In this document: piece by piece, positions 30,796 to 39,498 of the stretch | How the letters are laid out: every line of letters starts with the position of its first letter | Numbering within the stretch: position 1 is the stretch's first letter | NCBI RefSeq assembly: GCF_900114215.1 | Contig: NZ_FOSG01000031.1 | Location: 1 to 53,100 of the forward strand | Length of the DNA: 53,100 bases | Reading direction: 5' to 3' | Source: Streptomyces mangrovi | GTDB taxonomy: Bacteria > Actinomycetota > Actinomycetes > Streptomycetales > Streptomycetaceae | Made by a program: the position numbers and the translations under genes | Notes under the pieces: model-generated | Databases searched by the model: none | What the model was told of the DNA's origin: nothing | What the model saw: only the letters and a program-made list of their open reading frames with translations

Positions 30796-31533
30796 ATGGA
30801 ACGCGAAAGCAGATTCTCCCGGTGGCTGCGCCGACGCTCCCGCGGCGGCGCGCACGCGAGCGCCGCGCAGGAAGCGGCCCGCGTCCGGGAGGACCTGCTG
30901 CTGACGGCCGCCGCCGCCGGCTTCCCCCTGGCGCCCGCCGCGCACCCCGAGGGCTACGGCTGCTCCTGCGACCGGATCGGCTGCCCCACCCCCGGCCGGC
31001 ACCCGGTCTCCTTCGCCTGGCAGACGCAGGCCACCACCGACCCCGAGCAGATCGCCCGCTGGGCCGCCGGCCAGCCGTCGGCCAACTTCATCACCGCCAC
31101 CGGCCGCACCCAGGACGTGCTGGACGTGCCCGTGGACGCGGGGCGGGCCGCACTGGAGCGGCTGGAGGCCGAGGGCGTCGAGGTCGGGCCGGTGGCGGTG
31201 TGCGGCACCGACCCCCGGACGGGGCGGATGCTGTTCTTCACCGCCACCCGCGGCACCCCGGACGACGAGGACGAGTGGTGGCCGTGCGAGCTGGACTGCC
31301 ACCCCGAGACCCTGGAGGACCACCCGGGCCTGCGGTGGCACTGCCGCGGCAGCTACGTGCTCGTACCCCCCGCCCGGCTGCCCGGCGACGACTCCGATTC
31401 GGCGGTGGGCTGGCTGCGCGCCCCCGAGCGCCCGCTGCCCGACCCGCTGACGATGCTGGAGGCGCTGACGGACGCCTGCGCCACGCACGCGCAGGAGGAG
31501 CCGGACCACGCCGCCCCCTGGCCGGTGCGCTGA
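30796..31533 (+). CDS. Bifunctional DNA primase/polymerase (PrimPol)-like protein, probably inactive
   Basis: A 245-residue protein resembling the N-terminal prim-pol domain of actinobacteria: YGCSCDRIGCPTPGRHPVSF is the typical Cys-rich start, followed by TTDPEQIARWAAGQP and SANFITATGR. The expected acidic pair (V-D-V/I-D with a following glycine) reads LDVPVDAGRAAL, so a metal ligand is out of place and polymerase activity is doubtful. ATG 30796 follows AGGAG. The protein lacks the helicase part and is not next to phage genes, so it is likely a domesticated regulator or single-domain relic. Confidence 0.75.
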   Translation: MERESRFSRWLRRRSRGGAHASAAQEAARVREDLLLTAAAAGFPLAPAAHPEGYGCSCDRIGCPTPGRHPVSFAWQTQATTDPEQIARWAAGQPSANFITATGRTQDVLDVPVDAGRAALERLEAEGVEVGPVAVCGTDPRTGRMLFFTATRGTPDDEDEWWPCELDCHPETLEDHPGLRWHCRGSYVLVPPARLPGDDSDSAVGWLRAPERPLPDPLTMLEALTDACATHAQEEPDHAAPWPVR

Positions 31534-31581
31534 CGCGCCGGGGCCCGGGTCACCACCGGGCCGCCGGGCGCGCCGTAGGGC

Positions 31582-32592
31582 TCACTCGCCCTTGGCCCTC
31601 GTCAGACGCTGGAGGCGGTAGACCAGCTCGACCTTCGGATCGCCGGCTTCGGCCGCGGGCACGGCCGCCGTCTGGAGGCCCAGGCGGATGTACGTCACCG
31701 ACTGCTGCGGTGTGCCCTCCATCAGGGCCTTGACGTAGGGGTCCTTGACCTGCGGCTTGTAGCCCTGGGGCACGGTCTGCCGCATCTGGTGGTGAGTGGT
31801 GAAGAACACCAGCGCCCCGCCGTCCTCGGTGCGCAGCCCCACCGGCGCGAACCGCGCGTCCCGGGCCGGGAGGTCGGCCCACTGGGTGCGGGCGCCCGGG
31901 CTCGCCGCCGTCTTCTTCCGCTCCTGTCGCAGGCCGCTGGTGGCCGGCCCGTCGGCGAAGGCGTCGCCGCCCTCGCGCAGATAGTCCGTGTACGCCTCGC
32001 CCAGATCCTTCGGCGCGACGGCCAGCCGGGCCGACGCGCCGGCGGGGACGGCCTCGACGTGGCCCTCGCCGTCCTCGGCGAACTCCGGCATGGCGGAGGC
32101 GTCCAGCACCGACAGATACGACACCTTCCACTTCTCCTCGACACCGTCGCGGGTGAAGACCAGCAGCCAGCGCTTGCCGGGGCTCTGGCTGGAGGCGGTG
32201 TCGGCGACGAAGAACTTCGGCCAGCCCGCCTGCCGCGGTATCAGGAAGCGGGCGTCGGTCAGTTCCAGGTCCCGGTGGTCGGGTGTGCCGTCCGGGTGGA
32301 CGGTGCGGCGGGCCCGCAGCCCGGCCTGGTCGACGGCGCCCAGCGCGCCCGTCTCGATGGTGGCGTTCAGGGCGGCGTCGTTGGTGCGGTTGGCCTCGTT
32401 GTTGGTCTCGGCGAAGCGGTCGAGGGCTTTCGCCGCCTCCGCCTCGGTCACCGCCGGGACCACGGCCCTCTCGCCGTGCACCGTGACGCAGCCCGGCAGT
32501 ACCGCCACAGCGGCCAGCGCCGCCGCGAGCACCACCGCACGTCTGAGCCCACGCGCCTTCGTCCGCACTCTCCTCGACCCCTCCCGGACCAT
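31582..32592 (-). CDS. Lipoprotein of unknown function
   Basis: A 336-residue secreted protein. A signal peptide (RRAVVLAAALAAVA) ends in lipobox AVLPGC, so Cys about 36 would be lipidated. The mature part is soluble, alpha/beta, with no recognised domain (blocks LLVFTRDGVEEKWKVSYLSV and ALVFFTTHHQMRQTVP). ATG 32592 follows GGGGAAG by seven bases. It is on the same strand as the mannanase gene, but a hydrolysis partner role is not shown. Confidence 0.8.
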   Translation of the reverse strand: MVREGSRRVRTKARGLRRAVVLAAALAAVAVLPGCVTVHGERAVVPAVTEAEAAKALDRFAETNNEANRTNDAALNATIETGALGAVDQAGLRARRTVHPDGTPDHRDLELTDARFLIPRQAGWPKFFVADTASSQSPGKRWLLVFTRDGVEEKWKVSYLSVLDASAMPEFAEDGEGHVEAVPAGASARLAVAPKDLGEAYTDYLREGGDAFADGPATSGLRQERKKTAASPGARTQWADLPARDARFAPVGLRTEDGGALVFFTTHHQMRQTVPQGYKPQVKDPYVKALMEGTPQQSVTYIRLGLQTAAVPAAEAGDPKVELVYRLQRLTRAKGE

Positions 32593-32744
32593 CACGAGGC
32601 TTCCCCGGCCCGAACCCTACCGGTGCTCCGCGGGGGGCGGGCGACGGGAGGGGCCGGGCCCGGGACACGGCCAACCCGGCCCCGCCCCGGGCCGGTTCGG
32701 CCGGTCCGAAGGGGAGGGGCCGGGCAGCCGTCACATCTGCCGCG

Positions 32745-34409
32745 TCAGGACACCGTGCAGTCGGCGCCGTCGAGCGTGAACGCCTCCGGAGCGGTGTTGG
32801 CGCCGTTCCAGGTGCCGGTGAAGCCGATGGTCACCGAGCCGCCCGCCGGGATGTCCGCGGTGTACGAGGCGGGCTCGACGGTGACGGCCGCCCCGCTCCG
32901 GCTCGGGGTGCCGCCCCACATGTTGGTGATGGTCTGGCCGTCGGCGAACCGCCAGCCCAGTGTCCAGCCGCTGATCGCGGACGTGCCGGTGTTGCGGACG
33001 GTCACCTCGCCCTGGAAGCCGCCCTGCCACTGGCCGACGATGCTGTAGCCGACCGAGCAGGCGCCCGGCGCGGGGTCGCCGCCCCGGCTGGTGGTGACGT
33101 CCACCGTCGCCGAGCGCTCGGAGCGGTTGCCGGCCGCGTCCCGCGCGTACACGGCGAAGGTGTAGGAGGTGCCGGCCGTCAGCCCGGTGAGCTGCGCCGA
33201 GGTGCCGGTGACGCTCCGCACGGCGGTCTCGGAAGCACCTTCGACGCGCACCACGTCGTACGCGGTCACCCCGGTGTCGTCGGTGGAGGCGCCCCAGGAC
33301 AGGGTGACGCCTCCGGCGGACACGTCGGAGGCCACCGGGGTGCCCGGCCGGGTGGGGGCGGTGGTGTCGCCCGGGTCGCCGCCGGAGCCGCCGTAGACGG
33401 TGGCCTCCTTCGCGGTCGCGGCGATGCCGTTCGCGCCGTTGAACAGGCGCTCGCCCCAGCTCGTCATGGCGTCCGGGTCGAAGCCCTCGACCATGTCCAG
33501 GTACTCGACGCCGCCGCCGTTGCCGCTCCAGGACCAGCCCAGGTAGCCCAGGCCGAGCTGCTCGGTGGTCGCCAGGATCGCGTCCTCGTCCGGGTTGCCG
33601 TCACTGTGGTCGTGCCCGAACTCGCCCACCAGGATCGGCAGTCCGGCGTCGGTGAAGCGGCCCAGGTAGTCGCGCACCTCGGCGGCGGTGTCGAAGACGC
33701 CGTACATGTGGACGGAGAACATCGTGTTGCGGTCGGGGTCGGCGGCGAAGACCGACGCGGCGTTGTCGCGCATGGTGAACGACCAGTCCTGGCCCCAGTT
33801 GGGGGCGTCGACCATCAGCGCGTGGTCGAACCCGGCGTCGCGCAGCTTACCGATGGCGCCCCTGGTGTCGTCGGCCCAGTTCTCGTAACCGCTGTTGCCG
33901 TGCGGCTCGTTGCCGATGTTGACGACGATGTAGTCCTCCTGGCCCTCCAGCGCGCTCTTGACGCTGATCCAGTAGTCGGCGGCCTGGTCCAGGGAGGCCG
34001 CGCCGCTCTGCTCGCCGTAGCCGGTGGTGTCGTGCACCTCCAGCACGCAGATGAGGCGGTTGGCCTTGCACTCGGAGACGACGTTCGCCACGTCGGAGGC
34101 GTCGTTGCGTGTCCAGCGGTCGCCGCTGCTGAGCACGACCCGCACGGTGTTGGCGCCCTTGGCCTTGATGTGGGCCAGGGAGTCGAGCTCGCCGGTGTAC
34201 CAGGTGTGGGCGTGGTTGACGCCCCGCATCACGAAGTCGTTCCCGTTGCCCTCCAGCAGGCGCCCGCCGCTGACGTGGAGGCCGGTGGCGGCAGTGCTCC
34301 CGGTGGTCCCGGACGCGGCCTGCGCGGTCTGGCCCAGGCCGGCCAGCGGCAGCAGTAAGCCGAGCAGGGCGCCGGAGACGGCGGCCCCGCGGGTGGTGCG
34401 TGGTCTCAT
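32745..34409 (-). CDS. Secreted endo-beta-1,4-mannanase (GH5) with fibronectin III and CBM2 domains
   Basis: A 554-residue exoenzyme. After a signal peptide (cut near residue 31, TAQAA) the GH5 domain begins ATGLHVSGGRLLEGNGNDFV, the pattern of GH5 subfamily 8 mannanases. Acid/base Glu168 is in NIGNEPH and nucleophile Glu263 in VGEFGHD. A Gly/Pro/Thr linker leads to FnIII (about 352-440) and a CBM2 (about 450-554; conserved Trp in GQWQGGFQGEV, GWTLGWRF and FTGTWNG, with terminal Cys). It cleaves mannan in plant cell wall and binds cellulose or mannan. A CebR-like box lies 73 bases upstream. Confidence 0.93.
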   Translation of the reverse strand: MRPRTTRGAAVSGALLGLLLPLAGLGQTAQAASGTTGSTAATGLHVSGGRLLEGNGNDFVMRGVNHAHTWYTGELDSLAHIKAKGANTVRVVLSSGDRWTRNDASDVANVVSECKANRLICVLEVHDTTGYGEQSGAASLDQAADYWISVKSALEGQEDYIVVNIGNEPHGNSGYENWADDTRGAIGKLRDAGFDHALMVDAPNWGQDWSFTMRDNAASVFAADPDRNTMFSVHMYGVFDTAAEVRDYLGRFTDAGLPILVGEFGHDHSDGNPDEDAILATTEQLGLGYLGWSWSGNGGGVEYLDMVEGFDPDAMTSWGERLFNGANGIAATAKEATVYGGSGGDPGDTTAPTRPGTPVASDVSAGGVTLSWGASTDDTGVTAYDVVRVEGASETAVRSVTGTSAQLTGLTAGTSYTFAVYARDAAGNRSERSATVDVTTSRGGDPAPGACSVGYSIVGQWQGGFQGEVTVRNTGTSAISGWTLGWRFADGQTITNMWGGTPSRSGAAVTVEPASYTADIPAGGSVTIGFTGTWNGANTAPEAFTLDGADCTVS

Positions 34410-34481
34410 CTGTCACTCCAGTGAACCGTATGGCTGACAACGATGTCAGACCGGCGCGGCGCGAGGGCCGGCGGTCTGGTG

Positions 34482-34495
34482 TGGAAGCGCTCCCA
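34482..34495 (-). promoter_or_regulatory. CebR-like operator upstream of the mannanase gene
   Basis: TGGAAGCGCTCCCA differs by one base from the CebR site TGGGAGCGCTCCCA known from S. griseus and S. scabiei, where CebR is released by cellobiose or cellotriose. Position just upstream of a plant-wall hydrolase supports the call. Confidence 0.75.
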
Positions 34496-34554
34496 ACCAA
34501 CCGCCGCCGCCGATGCCGCGTCAAGAGGTGTGACACGAATCGGTTCCGGAACCC

Positions 34555-35220
34555 TCAGGCGCTGAGCGGGAACTCCTCACCCAGCTCGCGGAAGACGGCG
34601 CTGTTCAGCGCGAAGGCGCGACGGCACTCCTCGGCGATCCGCTGCTTCTCCAGATCGTCCGCCGGCACCGCGTCCAGCGCCGCCCGGTACTCGCGCTTGA
34701 ACGCGGCCGGGTTGTCGATCCCCTCGAAGACGTAGAAGCGCACACCGTCACCCTTGCGCGCGAACCCCCAGGTCTTCTCGGCCTTCCCCCGGATGATCTG
34801 GCCGCCGGAAAGATCGCCCAGATAACGCGTGTAGTGGTGCGCGACATAGCCACCGGGCCACTGGCACACCAGCTCGGTGATCCGCCCGGCGTACGCGGCC
34901 GTCGCCGGCAGCGGGGCCAGCGACCCGCGCCAGCCCTCCCCGCCGTGCAGATGGGTCAGATCGCGCTCCAGGGCGGCGGTACGGGCCAGCTCGGGACGCA
35001 GGAACGGTCCTGCCACCGGATCGCCGGCCAGCCCCTCCGCCCCGTCCTCCAGGGCGCGGTAGACGAACCAGAGCTGCTCGGTGTAGCGCCGGTAGGCCTC
35101 CACCCCCAGCCTGCCGCCCAGCAGGGCGCCCATGAACGCGGAACCCTCCGCCTCCGTGTGCTGCTGCCGGGAGGCCTCACGGATGAGGACGGAGAACGGA
35201 GTCGTGGCGGACGCGACCAA
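34555..35220 (-). CDS. Biliverdin-producing heme oxygenase
   Basis: A 221-residue all-helical enzyme degrading heme to biliverdin, CO and iron. The proximal His is His21 in SRQQHTEAEGSAFM. The distal helix motif is YLGDLSGGQIIRG, and GIDNPAAFKREYRAALD is also typical. TTG 35220 is preferred because CGGAGG lies seven bases upstream and gives a normal N-terminus; ATG 35247 in the same frame has no ribosome site. No heme transport genes are adjacent. Confidence 0.9.
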   Translation of the reverse strand: MVASATTPFSVLIREASRQQHTEAEGSAFMGALLGGRLGVEAYRRYTEQLWFVYRALEDGAEGLAGDPVAGPFLRPELARTAALERDLTHLHGGEGWRGSLAPLPATAAYAGRITELVCQWPGGYVAHHYTRYLGDLSGGQIIRGKAEKTWGFARKGDGVRFYVFEGIDNPAAFKREYRAALDAVPADDLEKQRIAEECRRAFALNSAVFRELGEEFPLSA

Positions 35221-35343
35221 GGCGGGCCTCCGGGGACCAGACGACATGAGAGGACGGCACCACGGGAGCACCGCCGGACCCGACCGATTCTCGCCGACCG
35301 GGCCCGCAAGTCAACGTCTTGCCGACAGCTTGTCGGAAAACCG

Positions 35344-36201
35344 TCAGGGCAGTGTCAGGATCTCCGCCCCCGAGCCGGTGACCACGAGAGTGTGCTCGAA
35401 CTGCGCCGTGCGCTTGCGGTCCTTGGTCACCACCGTCCAGCCGTCCTCCCACATGTCCCACTCGTGGGTGCCCAGCGTCAGCATCGGCTCGATGGTGAAC
35501 GTCATGCCCGGCTTCATCACCGTCGTCGCCCGCGGGTCGTCGTAGTGGGGGATGATCAGCCCCGAGTGGAACGAGCTGTTGATGCCGTGCCCGGTGAAGT
35601 CGCGCACCACCCCGTAACCGAAGCGCTTGGCGTACGACTCGATGACCCGGCCGATGACATTGATCTGCCGGCCCGGCCGCACCGCCTTGATCGCGCGGTT
35701 CAGCGACTCGCGCGTCCGCTCCACCAGCAGCCGCGACTCCTCGTCCACCTCCCCGCACAGATAAGTGGCGTTGTTGTCGCCGTGCACACCGTGGATGTAC
35801 GCCGTCACGTCCAGATTCACGATGTCGCCGTCCCGCAGGACGGTGGAGTCCGGAATCCCGTGACAGATGACCTCGTTGACCGAGGTGCACAGCGACTTGG
35901 GGAACTTCCGGTACCCCAGCGTCGAGGGGTAGGCGCCGTGGTCGCACAGGTACTCGTGCGCGACCTCGTCCAGCTTGTCGGTGGTCACGCCGGGAGCGAT
36001 GTGCTTCGCGGCCTCCGCCATGGCGCGGGCGGCGATCCGCCCCGCGATCCGCATCTTCTCGACCGTCTCGGCGTCCTGCACCTCGGGACCGGTGTACGGC
36101 GTCGGGGCGTCCTTGCCCACGTACTCCGGGCGGGGGATCGAGGCGGGCACACCGCGGTGCGGGGAGAGGGTGCCGGGAACGAGAAGCGACTGGCCAGACA
36201 T
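35344..36201 (-). CDS. map: Type I methionine aminopeptidase
   Basis: A 285-residue metalloprotease removing initiator methionine. Metal ligands can be placed: Asp in VNLDVTAYIHG, Asp in HGDNNATY, His in FTGHGINSSFH, Glu in FTIEPMLTLG and Glu in TAQFEHTLVV. The N-terminal 40 residues (SIPRPEYVGKDAPTPYTGP) match the extension of actinobacterial MetAP1c-type enzymes. The start ATG 36201 is set by the -10 box seven bases upstream. Confidence 0.95.
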   Translation of the reverse strand: MSGQSLLVPGTLSPHRGVPASIPRPEYVGKDAPTPYTGPEVQDAETVEKMRIAGRIAARAMAEAAKHIAPGVTTDKLDEVAHEYLCDHGAYPSTLGYRKFPKSLCTSVNEVICHGIPDSTVLRDGDIVNLDVTAYIHGVHGDNNATYLCGEVDEESRLLVERTRESLNRAIKAVRPGRQINVIGRVIESYAKRFGYGVVRDFTGHGINSSFHSGLIIPHYDDPRATTVMKPGMTFTIEPMLTLGTHEWDMWEDGWTVVTKDRKRTAQFEHTLVVTGSGAEILTLP

Positions 36202-36214
36202 GTGCGCGAGTCTA
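36202..36214 (-). promoter_or_regulatory. -10 box of map, leaderless
   Basis: TAGACT (minus strand 36214-36209) is seven bases from the ATG and no Shine-Dalgarno is present. Transcription should start on the A of the ATG or one base before. Confidence 0.65.
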
Positions 36215-36254
36215 ACCGTGATAGGTGACGTCCCGGCGGGGCAGCATGGATCAC

Positions 36255-36482
36255 ATGGCACTGTTCAAACGCAAGGCGACCGGCAAGTCCGGCGAGTGGT
36301 TCTACTGCCTGTCCCACCACACGGTCGAGGAGGGCCCCGAGTGCCCGGCCAGGGAACGCCTGGGCCCTTACGCGACCCGCGCCGAGGCCGAGCAGGCGAT
36401 GGACACGGCCCGCGAGCGCAACGAGCGGTGGGAGAACGATCCGCGCTGGAACGAGCCCGCCCCGCGGGACGAGACGGAGTGA
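36255..36482 (+). CDS. Small conserved actinobacterial protein, SPOR-like
   Basis: A 75-residue soluble protein (MALFKRKATGKSGEWFYCLS, ARERLGPYATRAEAEQAM, ERWENDPRWNE). The GPYATRAEAEQAMDTAR stretch is like the SPOR repeat. It is divergent from map; the two share the 50-base gap. ATG 36246 in the same frame is an alternative. Confidence 0.7.
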   Translation: MALFKRKATGKSGEWFYCLSHHTVEEGPECPARERLGPYATRAEAEQAMDTARERNERWENDPRWNEPAPRDETE

Positions 36483-36635
36483 GCGGCGCCCGGCGCCGCA
36501 CCCGGCCACTGGCGCGGAACCCGGCACCGTCCCCGCGCCGACCGCACACTCGCAGCCGGGCGACGGGCCCGCGTCACCCCGGACCGGCCCCGACCCCCGT
36601 ACGCACCCCGGCCCCCACCGCACCCCGGCACACGC
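36483..36635. other. Short non-coding gap
   Basis: GC-rich bases between convergent genes. Imperfect CCGG-rich inverted repeats are visible but no clear terminator. Confidence 0.4.
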
Positions 36636-37352
36636 TCAGATGTCGGTGAGCCGTACGCCCGCGTGCGCCCTGTACCGCCGGTTGACCGAGATCAGGTTGG
36701 CCACCAGCGACTCCACCTGGTGCGCGTTGCGCAGCCGGCCGGCGAACACGCCACGCATCCCCGGGATGCGCCCCGCCAGCGCCTGGACGATCTCGCAGTC
36801 GGCCCGCACCTCCCCGAGCACCATCACGTCGGTCTCGATCTCCTCGATCTCCGGGTCCCGGAGCAGGACGGCCGACAGGTGGTGGAAGGCCGCGGTCACC
36901 CGCGAGTCCGGCAGCAGGGCGGCGGCCTGCTCGGCGGCGCTGCCCTCCTCCGGCTTCAGCGCGTAGGCGCCCTTCTTGTCGAAGCCGAGCGGGTTGACGC
37001 AGTCCACGACGAGCTTGCCCGTCAGCTCCTCGCGCAGGCTCTCCAGGGTGGCGGCGTGCCCCTCCCACGGCACCGCGACGATCACCACGTCGCTGCGGCG
37101 TGCGCACTCGGCGTTGTCGGTGCCCTCCACGCCCAGGCCCAACTCCCCGGCCGCGGCCCGTGCGCGCTCGGCGGTCCGCGAACCGAGGATCACCTTCTGG
37201 CCGGCCCGGGCCAGCCGGTACGCCAGACCGCGGCCCTGGTCGCCGGTGCCGCCCAGCACGCCGACCACCAGGCCGGAGACGTCCGGCAGCTCCCAGGGGT
37301 CCTTGGCGGGGGCCTTCTTCGGGGCGTCTGCGGAAGCATCGTTCGAGGTCAT
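36636..37352 (-). CDS. npdG: F420-dependent NADP reductase
   Basis: A 238-residue oxidoreductase transferring hydride between F420 and NADP. The Rossmann start VVGVLGGTGDQGRGLAYRLA with ILGSRTAERA is diagnostic; VVIVAVPWEGH, DCVNPLGFD and AAFHHLSAVLL follow, as in Fno/NpdG. ATG 37352 is chosen at the normal family start, after a short Ala/Lys leader. It supplies reduced F420 for secondary metabolism and redox control. The dispersed palindromic repeat lies just upstream. Confidence 0.92.
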   Translation of the reverse strand: MTSNDASADAPKKAPAKDPWELPDVSGLVVGVLGGTGDQGRGLAYRLARAGQKVILGSRTAERARAAAGELGLGVEGTDNAECARRSDVVIVAVPWEGHAATLESLREELTGKLVVDCVNPLGFDKKGAYALKPEEGSAAEQAAALLPDSRVTAAFHHLSAVLLRDPEIEEIETDVMVLGEVRADCEIVQALAGRIPGMRGVFAGRLRNAHQVESLVANLISVNRRYRAHAGVRLTDI

Positions 37353-37389
37353 GCTCCGATCCTGCCAGGGTTTACGGGCCGGGGTGCGG

Positions 37390-37581
37390 TGGGGGCCGGG
37401 TGCGTGCGGGGGTCGGGGCCGGTCCGGGGCGAACATTCCGGACGGCATGATTTACGGGCCTGGGCGTGCACCGCTCTCTGGAACTCCTATTGCCCGCAAA
37501 TCACGCCCCTGGCCTCCGGCATGGGGAACCCCAAGTGTCCGGAACGTCCGCCCCTCCCCGTCCCCTCCCGCCGTCGCCCGG
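37390..37581 (+). repeat. Dispersed palindromic element, copy A (about 190 bp)
   Basis: Matches 45700-45863 in the same orientation, with long identical blocks such as CCGGTCCGGGGCGAACATTC and TGTCCGGAACGTCCGCCCCT. Internal inverted repeats (TTCCGGAC with GTCCGGAA, and GATTTaCGGGC with GCCCGcAAATC) would fold it into a long stem. Copy A has about 24 extra bases before the right arm. Confidence 0.85.
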
Positions 37582-37823
37582 CTGCGGGTCCATGGTGGTG
37601 CGGGCTGGGCCGATACCGGCCCGTTGTCCGAGGTGCGAGTGGGTAGGGGCGCGAGCCCCAGCTGCGGGCGTGTGGCCGGTGCGGCGGGGGTGCCGGCCAC
37701 GCCGGTGGGCCGGCGCGGTGGCGGGTTCCGCCGGTGGGTGGGCGGCCCCGGCGCGGGGGGTGTGGGGGCGGATGGGGGACAATGGGGACCGTCGTAACGC
37801 CGCACCCTCAGGAGCCCGCCCCC

Positions 37824-38045
37824 ATGGCCCCCTCGTCCCCGACCCGACGACTCCCCCTGTTCACCCTGGTCGTCTGCGGCCTCGCCGTCGTGGCGGCGGT
37901 GGTGTCCTTCGTCCGGGGGGCCTGGCCGGTGGGGATCGTCTGGGTCCTGCTGGCCGGACTGTCGTCCAACATGGCCTGGTACTACGTGCGCCGTGCCAGG
38001 CTGGAGCGGGCCGCGGCCGAGGCGAACGGCATCAGTAGGGGATGA
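37824..38045 (+). CDS. Small membrane protein
   Basis: A 73-residue protein with two membrane segments (LFTLVVCGLAVVAAVVSFV and VGIVWVLLAGLSSNMAWYYV) and a basic/acidic tail. AGGAG lies nine bases before ATG 37824. Function unknown. Its 3' end overlaps the convergent M50 protease gene by 14 bases. Confidence 0.75.
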   Translation: MAPSSPTRRLPLFTLVVCGLAVVAAVVSFVRGAWPVGIVWVLLAGLSSNMAWYYVRRARLERAAAEANGISRG

Positions 38046-38808
38046 AGACGTTCTGGGGCTCGCCCTCCCAGAAGCGGAAGTACCGCAGCCCGTAGGCCAC
38101 CTCCTGCCAGGAGACGCCCAGAGCCCCCATCACGGCGTCGACGCCGTTCCAGAAGACGGCGTTGACCTCCGGGATCCACAGGCAGGCGAAGACCGCGAGG
38201 AGACCGAAGGGCGCGAAGGGCTCCATCTGGCGGCGGGCCCTGGGCGAGAGCCAGGGTTCGATGACGCCGTAGCCGTCCAGTCCGGGGACGGGCAGGAAGT
38301 TGAGGATCGCGGCCGTGACCTGGAGCATCGCCAGGAAGGCCAGTGCGCAGCGGAACGCGATCGGCGCGTCGTCCAGCAGGCCCAGCAGGAAGGGCGTGAC
38401 CAGGGCGAGGGCGAGGGCGGCGTTGACCAGGGGGCCGGCCGCCGAGATCAGGCTGTGCCCCAGCCGGCCGCGGATGCGGTGGCGCTCGATGAACACCGCG
38501 CCGCCGGGGAGGCCGATGCCGCCCATGATCACGAAGACCACGGGCAGGACGATGCTCAGCATCGCGTGGGTGTATTTGAGGGGGTTGAGGGTGAGATAGC
38601 CCTTGATCCCGACGGATATGTCGCCGCCGTGCAGCGCGGTGCGCGCGTGCGCGTACTCGTGCAGGCACAGGGAGACGATCCAGGCCGAGACGACGAAGAG
38701 GAACACCGCGAAACCGGTGCTCGCCGCGTAGCCCGCCCACACGCCCCAGGCCGACACCCCCATGACGGTGACGAGCCCCAGGAACACGGGGCTGACCTGT
38801 CTGTTCAT
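38032..38808 (-). CDS. M50 site-2-protease-like membrane metalloprotease
   Basis: A 258-residue multi-helix protein. The zinc site is HEYAH in SLCLHEYAHARTALHGG, and the third ligand region is NFLPVPGLDGYGV, as in Rv-type site-2 protease homologues. Most members cut membrane-anchored substrates such as anti-sigma factors. ATG 38808 starts MNRQVSPVFLG. The likely substrate is not encoded nearby. Confidence 0.88.
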   Translation of the reverse strand: MNRQVSPVFLGLVTVMGVSAWGVWAGYAASTGFAVFLFVVSAWIVSLCLHEYAHARTALHGGDISVGIKGYLTLNPLKYTHAMLSIVLPVVFVIMGGIGLPGGAVFIERHRIRGRLGHSLISAAGPLVNAALALALVTPFLLGLLDDAPIAFRCALAFLAMLQVTAAILNFLPVPGLDGYGVIEPWLSPRARRQMEPFAPFGLLAVFACLWIPEVNAVFWNGVDAVMGALGVSWQEVAYGLRYFRFWEGEPQNVFIPY

Positions 38809-38870
38809 GGGGCCAGACCGTACCCGGCGCGGGCGGCGGGGCACGAGCCGGGGCCCGTGCCCCGGCCGGC

Positions 38871-39338
38871 CTACTGCGCGCTGATGTCGATCGTGCGCCG
38901 CTTGCCCTGGGGCGACTTCGGGATGCGTACGGTGAGCACCCCGTCGGCCAGGTCGGCGGAGACCGCGTCCTCGTCGATGTCGTGCGGGACCATGGTGCGG
39001 TAGGAGAACCGGCCGGTGCGGCGACTGAGCACCTTCCCGTGGTGCTCCTCCTCGAGCTCGCCGGTGATGTGCAGCTCGTTGGCGTCCAGCTCCACCGAGA
39101 CGTTCTCGCGCGGGACGCCGGGCAGTTCGGCCCGCACCAGATAGGCGTCCTCGGCTTCCTCCTCCTCGACCAGCGGCACCCAGGGCCGCTCACCGGTGGG
39201 CGTGGTGCCCTGCTGGAAGAACCGGCCCACCTCGGACCACAGGTTCTCGAACTCGCTGCGCGGGTCGTACCGGCCCCAGCCCGGCTGCTGCCGTCCCGGA
39301 CGCTGCGTGCCCTCTCCGCGCCGTACTGGCATCTTCAC
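38871..39338 (-). CDS. Small heat shock protein, Hsp20 family
   Basis: A 155-residue ATP-independent chaperone. The alpha-crystallin domain runs from about 55 to 145 (YLVRAELPGVPRENVSVELD, GRFSYRTMVPHDID, DGVLTVRIPKS). The C-terminal I-x-I-like motif appears as TIDISAQ. GTG 39338 is used because AAGGAG lies eight bases upstream; ATG 39332 is an alternative. An HspR- or RheA-type site was not identified by eye. Confidence 0.93.
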   Translation of the reverse strand: MKMPVRRGEGTQRPGRQQPGWGRYDPRSEFENLWSEVGRFFQQGTTPTGERPWVPLVEEEEAEDAYLVRAELPGVPRENVSVELDANELHITGELEEEHHGKVLSRRTGRFSYRTMVPHDIDEDAVSADLADGVLTVRIPKSPQGKRRTIDISAQ

Positions 39339-39407
39339 GGGAGTGTCTCCTTCCTCGTGGCCTGTCCGTGCGCCGTGGCGGGTATCCGGGTACGGCCGAA
39401 CATAACG

Positions 39408-39451
39408 GGCGGCCCGCCGACGGGCCGGGGGAAGGCCGTCGGCGGGCCGCC
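39408..39451 (-). terminator. Strong hairpin after panB
   Basis: Left arm 39408-39426 and right arm 39434-39451 pair over 18 bases with one bulged G. It ends the panB transcript and separates it from hsp20. Confidence 0.85.
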
Positions 39452-39498
39452 GCGGGAGGACCGGTGTCGGCCGGTGGGGGAGGGCCGGCCGCCGCCGG

